Shown here: piece after piece, positions 56,057 to 64,000 of the stretch | Numbering within the stretch: position 1 is the first letter of the stretch | Layout: every line of letters begins with the position of its first letter | Made by a program: the position numbers and the translations under genes | The notes under the pieces: generated by a model | Database searches by the model: none | Seen by the model: only the letters and a program-made list of their open reading frames with translations | What the model was told of the DNA's origin: nothing | Assembly (NCBI GenBank): GCA_964016875.1 | Contig: OZ024720.1 | Coordinates: 20,076,242-20,140,241 of the forward strand | Length of the DNA stretch: 64,000 nucleotides | From: Fallopia convolvulus | Taxonomy: Eukaryota; Streptophyta; Magnoliopsida; Caryophyllales; Polygonaceae | Reading direction: 5' to 3'

Positions 56057-56850
56057 TGCAATAACGATTGGCATAGGCGACCACAAATTCAAAGCCTTAT
56101 GTGATTTGGGAGCCAGTGCCAGTTTACTCCCTCTCTCAATCTGGTCTAAAGCCAACATGGGACCACTGGAGCCTGTAGATATGAATATCTACATGGCAGA
56201 CGGATCATGCGTCAAAGCCACAGGAGTCATGGATGACTATCCTATTCAAGTCGGGAAATTCTTTATAGCGAATGATTTCATCGTCCTCGATATGTCTGAA
56301 GACCCTCACGTCCCCATTATCCTAGGCAGACCATTCTTAGCCACAGCAGGTGCTAGGGTCGATGTACGGAAAGGACTTCTCACTTTTGATATCGGGGAAG
56401 AATGCGTGGAATTCAGCTTGGATCCAAATGCCAATGACCCAACTACAGTTGCACAAATCGAGTTGACCCAGCCAGAACTCGACATAGCTGATCCTACCGA
56501 GCCTTCTCCAACTACCAAAACGGACAAGAATGTCATACAAGTCCCTACCATATCTCATTGGCCCACCACCGAGTCCCAAATGCAAGGGTATAATCAAGGT
56601 GAATACTCTGACTATGAATTCGCTAATGGTGGTTACGACTATTCTTCATAATTTGTTCCTACACCATACCCCATTATATGTGCTAAAGAGGAGTCCAGAC
56701 CACCTTGGTTTTCAGATTTCACTAACCATTATCTAGGAATATCGGGCATTCTGATAGAAGAAAAAGGACCAAATTTAGTGACTCAAGCTAATAACGCCTA
56801 CAAATCTAAGTATGGGGAACCGAAAGACCCCAACATAGCTGCAAAAGAGC
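56057..56850 (+). pseudogene. Family 2 protease-region fragment, plus strand
   Basis: The frame to 56650 encodes ITIGIGDHKFKALCDLGASA (catalytic loop), VDMNIYMADGSCVKATGV, FIVLDMSEDPHVPIILGRPF and FDIGEECVEFSLDPN, a better-preserved protease than in the minus-strand units. After a stop at 56649 the tail continues in frame shifts as RPPWFSDFTNHYLGI and ends DPNIAAKEPP, TGA near 56857. The N-terminal part is fused to the truncated LTR, so gag is absent. The conserved donor follows. Confidence 0.85.
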
Positions 56851-56854
56851 CACC

Positions 56855-56915
56855 TTGAGCCAAGGTAAGTACGTCAGGCTAACGACGTTAAAAAAAGCGC
56901 TTACGGGAGGCAACC
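56855..56915 (+). promoter_or_regulatory. Conserved splice donor and GGGAGGCAACCC motif, plus copy
   Basis: TGA, then GCCAAG|GTAAGTACG (56864/56865), CTAACGACGTTAAAAAAAGC and GCTTACGGGAGGCAACCC. Third instance of the family 2 arrangement. Confidence 0.7.
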
Positions 56916-57204
56916 CGTTTTTAGTATAGACTAGATTTTTCCTTTTTAGATTCTTTTTCCTAGCTTTCTTTTGAGTTTTTAGTAGTTTTTAGGATAGAAA
57001 AACAAGATAAATTTTGAGCTAACAAGATGCAGGAGAAGGGCTCGAAAATCATTCAAGGAGGCTACGGTGGCTCGTTAACGACCCACCCAAGGTCGTTAAC
57101 GACCCAGTTTGACGAACCGACTCGGGCAGGTAAGTTTTATTTTACCCTGATTTATCTTGTATCTTCTACCCTATTTTCTATCTACCCTAGCCGCCACTAC
57201 CTAC
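56916..57204 (+). other. Family 2 internal remnant
   Basis: Non-coding stretch downstream of the donor with two GTTAAC-centred modules (57071-57105). Interrupted at 57205 by the minus-strand Athila LTR; the 5 bp before it are CCTAC. Confidence 0.7.
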
Positions 57205-58622
57205 TGATCGCCTCTCGGTGCGAGGGTCTAGAGATACAATTTATAACCCGACCCCGTTGTAGCACGTGGTGGGTGTCGAACACTCGGGAAGTCTACTCGA
57301 TCGATGTGCCTAGATACTAGAAAGCTAGAAAGGAGAGCGTAAAATAAAGGAAAAAAAAAAGAAAACAGTCGGGACCGACACTGAGGTCACGTCGGGCCCG
57401 ATGTTGGCGACAAGAGGAAGTCGGGACCGACACTGGGTAAGTCGGGCCCGAGGTAGCTGGGGTTGTCGAACTTCAAGGATTAAAAGTAGATCTTGGGCTT
57501 TTGGGTTCCTCCTCTAGTAGATTTAGGCTTTTCCACCCCAATTCAAGCAATGAGTGATGATCGGACTAGGATCGAGTGCTTTCGCCCTCGTTCCAACCAC
57601 ATCTACACCTCGATCCATGGGGAAATCCCCTTCGAAGCAAGGCCTTGAGATTGACACATGTTCAATTTCGCTACTTTTCCAATCTCAAGCCTTGATTCCC
57701 AACTTTCGCAAGGAATTGTAGCTCTATGTAGAGTGGTTTCCTTAGATCAAACACTCAAGGCTATGGAATTGGGGTTTCTAGCCCAAACCTAGCTAGGGTT
57801 TTCCCCCATAACCCAAGATCAAGGAGATCTACTCCATGTGGCAAGCAAAGAAAGCAAACAAATCAAAAGGGAAAGCAATCAACATCATCAATCTCAAAAC
57901 AAAGCAAAGTTTCATTCAAATCCAAAGCAATCCACAAATTCCAATCAAGGGTTTTCAAATCCACAAGATCAAAACAAAGCAAAGCTAAACAATCAACAAA
58001 ACCTATCAAGCCTTCCTCTCTCTTGGACGATTCTCTCTCTCTTCCTCCTCTTCACCTTCCTCCTTGCTCTCCAAGTATCCTCTTGGTTCCTTTGCCAAGT
58101 GTGGGAACCCTTTTGTGTGTGTGAGAGGGAACCCCCAAATTAGAAGACAAGAGGGCCTTTTATAGATTAGATGAGGGGCAAAAGTGGAAGTCCACAAATT
58201 CGTGCCTTGGAGCCCAAGTAGTCCGGTGACCGACTCGGACCGACACGGAGGACATCGGTCCCGAGGTACTGTGCATCTCGGTCCGAGGTTGAAATCTCCC
58301 AAATGGGCCCGGTGTGGTTGCAACTCGGTCCGGACCTCGTTCCACCTTCTTCTTGTTGGCTTTCCTCTTGTTCTTCTCCATGGCTTGCCCCTCTCTTTCC
58401 CGCTTTAGCTCGGCCTTTGCTCCATGCCTCGATCCTCCTTCAAATTGATCCTCGATTCATGCCAAATTACCAACAAAACACATAAAATGCGCGTAGTCTC
58501 CGAATCTCATAGAAATACGGGAACTAAGATAAAAAGGAACAAAACACGCAAGAAAAGGGGAAAAAGAAACATATTTACAAAGGAAATCACATATGAAAAC
58601 ACCACCAAATAAAGAGACATCA
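57205..58622 (-). mobile_element. Athila copy C, 3' LTR (minus strand)
   Basis: Complete 1,418 bp LTR, reverse complement of LTR1-3, reading TGATGTCTC (58622) to GCGATCA (57205). TATA box at 58164-58158. It is followed on the right by the PPT, hairpin (58642-58659) and 3' internal region, so it is a 3' LTR. Confidence 0.94.
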
Positions 58623-60359
58623 AAATACCCCATACTTAAACTTGCTTGTCCTCAAGCAATAACAATGTAAGCAAGACCGAAACATAGTCTTCAAGTAAAG
58701 CCTCGTATGAAAACACATTTTAAGCACAAGTGATTGATATTCAAGCAAAATTACATCATCACACATGATTAAGTGTTCTGAGGAAAAGAGTCAATGCAAC
58801 TAAGCCTCACTTTAGGGATATGTGAATGTGTATCACTCATCATGTGTTTGGGTTTAGCAATGAACACTCAAGCTCAAAATTCATGCAAGTAAGGACTTTA
58901 CTATTGAATCTAATATCACCAATTCTTCCACCTAGAGATGCCTAATACAAAGTACACAAAGAATTTCGAACTTGGCTCAATAGAGGTCCTCAAAGAGGTT
59001 CCATTCGGCCGGATTGTAATGGGGCTTTTGGTATTTCTCAAGGTGGGAATTATTTGGTCTTGTGGTGCTTATAATGGGGATTGAACAACCTAAACTCTCA
59101 CCAATTCACCAAAATTCCACAATTACTTTCACACTCACCCAAAAGACTTAACATTATTCCCTTCAACCCAAAATTTCACTTAACATTCCACTTCATCTTT
59201 GCTCTTAGGCTTTTTGTTGGATTTTCCACACTTTCTACATTTGGACCGACTTTCTTATGACATCGGGCCCGATGTGGCTTGTAACTCGGTCGGACCATTT
59301 TTCTTCACTTAAGCCCTTTGCTTTCATTCCACTTTATATTTCCAACATTTTCTTTCTTTCTTTTCTTTCTTTTTTATTTTTGTACAACAAAGATGCACTA
59401 CCCACATGATTTATAACACCATTCCTTGCCCTTAAACCCAAGAGAATCTCAACTCTTCAAATACAATCCAAACCTCTCCTCTAAAGTCCAATCCCATAAG
59501 GGTCAAGTCATATAAGGCTAGGAATAATATCTTTGAGGAGTTTCAAACAAAGGCTTAGGCTAGAACGGGGCTACAAACAAAGGATTAACTTCATGGTAGG
59601 ATATGGAACATTTATGTGACTAGAAGAATAAAGTTCAAAATCAATGTGACAATGCTAGGACAAATCTCATGACGGTCTTGGAAAATAGATAAACACCGCA
59701 ATAGCAAGTTTTACTAAGGATGAATGAGCTAATCACACAAGAAACATGAGGGATATACAAAAATGAACAAGCATCCCTAAAATGGCCAAATCAATCTCAC
59801 AAGGGTCACTCATACCTAGTTGCATAAGAACTCATCCTAGAACTCACATGTTCAATAAAACAAGCAAGATATCATGATCACATCAAAAACAACATCATTT
59901 TAGAGGCTAAACTATCCAAAAATATGCAAAGGAATTTACATGCTCACATCATCATTATCTTTTATTTTGGCAATCTAAGATGGGAATTTCTAGTCCAAAA
60001 CCTACAAAACACAAAATCTTTTTGTTGTTTTTAACACAATTTTTCAATTTTTTTTTATTTTATGGATTTTTGCAAAAATTTTCTCTAAAACCAAAAACTC
60101 ATCCATTCAAGACCAAATTAATCATCCATGTCTTTCCTCAAACCACAAACCAAGAAGCGAACATCCCAAACACAAACTAGAAACAAATATCCTCAAAATA
60201 ACAAACAAACATAAGCAAGTGAAATCATGAACACACTTACCCCCACCCCATACTTAAAATGTTGATGTCCCCATCAAACAAGGAAACCAAAACTTTAAAA
60301 GTAAGAGAGAAGAGTATGAAGAGCTCACAATTTCTTATTCTTCAATGGCATGTATAGGA
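58623..60359 (-). other. Athila copy C 3' non-coding region
   Basis: Reverse complement of 37901-39626 with more substitutions; includes the palindromic module near 59235-59295 and the internal purine-rich word at about 60240-60258. No gene. Confidence 0.88.
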
Positions 60360-61785
60360 TCAATTGGCGAGGACGAGAGCCCATGGGCTCTAACTTCTTC
60401 GCTTGGACCGGCCTTGTCATAGAACTTCTTCACTCGATGACCATTTACTTTGAAAATATGTCCTTGTTCATCAATCAAGTCTACCGCACCATGAGCATAA
60501 ATATGGTGGACCACAAATGGTCCGCTTCACTTACTCCTTAACTTCCCCGGGAAAAGTTTAAGCCTTGAATTGAAAAGGAGAACCTTGTCACCGGTTTGAT
60601 AGGTCTTTGGAATCAGCTTCCTATCATGCCACTTCTTGGTCTTCTCCTTGTACAACTTGGAGTTCTCATAGGCTTTCAACCTCAATTCCCCCAACTCATG
60701 AAGCTCTAGAAACCTTTTCTCACCGGCCAAGTTGATATCCCAATTCATCTCTTTGAGTGCCCATTTTGCCTTGTGCTCAAGCTCTACCGGAAGATGGCAT
60801 GCCTTGCCGTAAACTAGATTGAAGGGTGTAGTTCCCAAAGGTGTCTTGAAGGCGGTTCTATAAGCCCAAAGTGCATCATCGAGCTTAGAGGCCCAATCTT
60901 TCCTTGATCGAGATACGGTCTTCTCCAAGATAGCCTTGATTTGACGGTTTGACACCTCGACTTGCCCGCTTGTTTGAGGATGATAAGGAGTAGCAACTCG
61001 ATGAGACACCCTTTACTTGATCAACACATTCTCGAAGCACCTCTCAATGAAATGAGGTCCGCCATCACTTATGAGAACCCTAGGCACACCAAACCTTGCA
61101 AAAATGTTGCTTTTCAAGAACTTCATCACCACCCTAGCATCGTTGGTTCTTGTTGGTATGGCCTCCACCCATTTTGAGACATAATCCACGGCTACCAAGA
61201 TGTACTTGTAAGGCCCCGATGTGGGAAATGGTCCCATGAAATCAATACCCCATACATCAAACAACTCAACTTCTAGAATGCCAGTTTGAGGAGTCTTATT
61301 CCTCCTTGATAGGTTCCCCTCTCTTTGGCACTCCTCACACTTCCTCACATAATCATGCATATCCTTGAACATGGTTGGTCAATAATAACCACATTGAAGA
61401 ATTTTTGAAGTGGTTTTGGAACTCTTAGCGTGACCCCCCGTAGGAAAGGAATGGCAATGGTGAATTATGCTCTCAACCTCTTCACTTGACACACACCGTC
61501 TATAGATTTGATCACGCCCTTCCTTGTAGAGATATGGATCGTCCCAAAAATATTGTCTAGCGTCATGTAAGAATTTCTTCCTAGCTTGATAAGACAAATT
61601 TGGTGGGATCACTCCCCCTACGGCAAAGTTAGCGAAGTCCGCAAACCAAGGGGAATCCCCTCGCCTTACGACACTAATAGAAAGAAGGCAAGTGGGAGAG
61701 AAAGAATCAATCAATTGAAAACGAGAAGGAATGGAAATCGAGTTAGGAAACTTACTTTCTTCCACGGATCGACATTGAAGTGTAC
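60360..61785 (-). pseudogene. Athila copy C integrase fragment
   Basis: Minus-strand integrase with the DDE core recognisable (GIDFMGPF near 61240, SDGGPHF near 61060, GQVEVSNRQIKAIL near 60950) and the zinc domain (HHCHSFPTGGHAK). In-frame stops replace codons near 60540, 61012 and 61377 (for example TGG to TGA), so it is dead. On its 5' side the homology to units A and B stops at 61785, right after the module TCGGGCTCG of those units, where it joins CACTA-flanking DNA. Confidence 0.92.
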
Positions 61786-64000
61786 CATGTAGATGAAAAC
61801 TGGGAGGAGCTCTAGTACAAACGTTGGGGGTCGATACCAATTTTTTAAAGAAAAGGATACCAGTTTTTGAACTGGTATAAATGGAAGTGGTATCCACCCC
61901 TCGGATATCGATTTTATAAAGTATGGTATCTAGGAAGTCTCGCATACTGGTTTTTAATGTGTGGTATCTGAAAAATCTCGCATACCAGTTTTTAAAAAAA
62001 AACTAGTATCCTTGTAGAGACATACATATACCTATTTTATGAAAAACTGGTATCCTTGTACAAACTATTGGATACCATTCTTTTCGAGAATAGGTATCCA
62101 TCATTTTTATGAAAAATTATTTAATATCCTATATATCATTTTTTTATTAAGCCGGTATCCATATATATATATTCAACATAAAAAAATATGCCTTTCGAAC
62201 AAATTTTTTCACCTATAACAACAATCTCAATTATGCTTTTTCAAAAGTAGCATAAACATCATTTAACACATCATTTATTTTCACCTACAACCAGCAATCT
62301 CACTTGTTCTTTTCTAAAAGTAGCATAAATCTCATTAACATAAAATGAAACAACAATACATACTAAGTTCACAAAAATAGCATAGATCATTTATGTATGT
62401 TGGTCAACACATGTATCTAGCTACTGTGCCATAAAAAAGAGTCAGATGTTTCATTCAACTATGAAATTCATTTGAAGCGATATCAACTAAGCATTTAAAA
62501 TCCCCAACTCCAATCATATTCCGCTTTAAATCTTATAATGCGACAAACTCATGACCTCCAACTAAAGAAAGGTAGAAGATGTTCAATACATTCTTCTATT
62601 ACTTCAAAAATCTCCTCCTCGTTGCATGTTTCAAGTGAAGGTGATAAATACTGCATAAACAACACAAATTAAGTTTAGATAAAAAAATTTAAAGCATTAT
62701 ACACAATGTAGTTTTTAGCTGAATAACATATCGAAGTAGGAAATTTTGTAACACCAGCTTGCAATATATCTCTCATGAAGCGACAAACAAACAACCCACA
62801 TGAAATGTTATCAAATTGTTGAGGGTACTTGCACAAGAAAAGAAAAGACTTGGTTAATCATCAAACTTATTTCTAGAAATATCAGTTCCTAACTAATTAT
62901 GTAAAGTTCTTGACATATTATTTCTACTTTATTTGTCACTTTTAGGCTCAAGTTTATAATTTTTATAATCCAATCTTGAGCTTAAACTCTAAGGACGAAA
63001 TGATATATTAAGTTTTCCAAAGAATTGAGAAAATAAATGAAGTTTTCCACTCAAACTCCCAAACCAAATTAGCAACAAAATACTCAATTGAGAAAATAAA
63101 TGAAGTTTTCCAAAGAATTATTAAAAGAACAAACAATCCAAGTGAACCTCAATTGAGATAACATTCATCCACCTCACTAATCAATTCTTTTCTAAACTGT
63201 TCAGGACGATATACATTAGCCTGTCACATTTTTGGTACAAATGCGCTTGAACACTCAAGGACAGTGGATGATGTCAAGCCTATTTACATCCCTTTGTAAG
63301 GGTTGTGCCAAGGTTAGTAACAGACTTGAAAATGATGTTAGAGTTGGCATGCATTTTGCAAATTGACCCATTAACATTTAAACACACATACACAGATAAT
63401 GGAGATGGACCACAAATACACAATCTTGCAACTGATTGCTTACATACACACGAAAATAAAATAGCAAAACCACAACAAGAACACGTGAATCAGAACCCAT
63501 AAATCTGCTTAATTTCTTAATTTTCAAAATAGATTTGTCTGACTTACAATAGGTCAGGGAGAAGGCAAGAGATCCGAGATGGAGAGGGGGTGAAGGTGTG
63601 GTGGTCGGCGAACGACACGAACAAGCAAAGCAAGAAATCAGCAATGCGAAGTTGGCGAGAGGACGGTGGTGCTCTGGTGGCGCAGGGGAAGTCAGCGAGA
63701 GGCCGGTGGCGTGCCGATGCGTAGGAGTTTAGTGTTCAGAGAAACGAGAGAGGTGGTGGGATGGGCAGTGGAAAAAACGTAATAGAACTATAAACCTTAA
63801 TCGATTTTTGGACTGAAATAAATGTTTTTTCTTTAAAAAAATTTTGAACACGGATACCACTTTCTTATAAAAATGGTATGCAAGATAAGTGCCAGATACC
63901 AGTTTATTATAAAATTGGTATGCGTAATAAAACTCGGATACCAGTTTTCCGAAATAGTGGTATGCGAGTGGAAAGTTGGATACCGTTTATTTTTTTAAAA
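61786..64000. mobile_element. CACTA element copy 2 with 24 bp of copied flank
   Basis: Near-identical to 18793-21007 in the same orientation; I count about eleven differences in 2.2 kb (around 0.5 percent). The element proper starts at 61810 after GAG, but identity begins 24 bp earlier at CCATGTAGATG, in DNA that flanks copy 1. It therefore did not arrive here by ordinary transposition alone. The right end lies beyond the window. Confidence 0.92.

Overview
The window is a stretch of plant nuclear genome, most likely from an angiosperm and probably a eudicot. The evidence is a complete intron-rich nuclear gene for the chloroplast lumen protein TL29, plus Athila-type Ty3/gypsy elements primed by tRNA-Asp, an L1-type LINE carrying its own RNase H, Stowaway-like and hAT MITEs and a CACTA element. 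I recognise one intact host gene; almost everything else is nested transposable-element DNA. I cannot name the species.

Layout. 130-7234: a Stowaway-like element with TA target duplication appears split by a degenerate minus-strand LINE (about 400-7110). The LINE is itself interrupted by a 1.1 kb solo LTR at 3645-4771 with target duplication ATAAG. 7493-8928: solo LTR of a second gypsy-like family, here called family 2. 8929-10811: telomere-like degenerate repeat, a CT microsatellite and unassigned DNA. 10812-13680: TL29 on the minus strand, 12 exons, 373 codons in frame, with a MITE filling one intron. 13681-18816: mostly unassigned, old repeat-like DNA with a 175 bp hAT MITE carrying a perfect 8 bp target duplication. 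18817-21140: non-autonomous CACTA element with target duplication GAG.

21928-57204 is family 2, a non-autonomous gypsy-like family (gag, protease and an Athila-ORF1-like accessory protein, no reverse transcriptase). It is arranged on the minus strand as LTR-internal-LTR-internal with a shared middle LTR, plus an opposite-facing fragment at 55267-57204. An array of a different, pol-bearing Athila family sits inside it at 29466-49959: a recombinant LTR stub, then LTR1-internal A-LTR2-internal B-truncated LTR3. Internals A and B are nearly identical and share two frameshifts. A third, minus-strand and 5'-truncated Athila copy (57205-61785) was inserted into the family 2 fragment. It is joined abruptly to a second copy of the CACTA element, which runs off the window end and carries 24 bp of the first copy's flank.

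Working together: the Athila units carry gag, protease, RT, RNase H and integrase, but every copy here is broken. Family 2 probably depends on a helper. Each family is peppered with its own short palindromic modules, built around GGGCCC/GGTCC in the Athila family and GGTACC/GTTAAC in family 2. They lie in LTRs, coding linkers and 3' regions, and several rearrangement breakpoints fall on them. Family 2 also shows a conserved splice donor just after the protease stop codon and an acceptor just before the accessory ORF, suggesting spliced expression. These modules and signals are the most interesting observations here.
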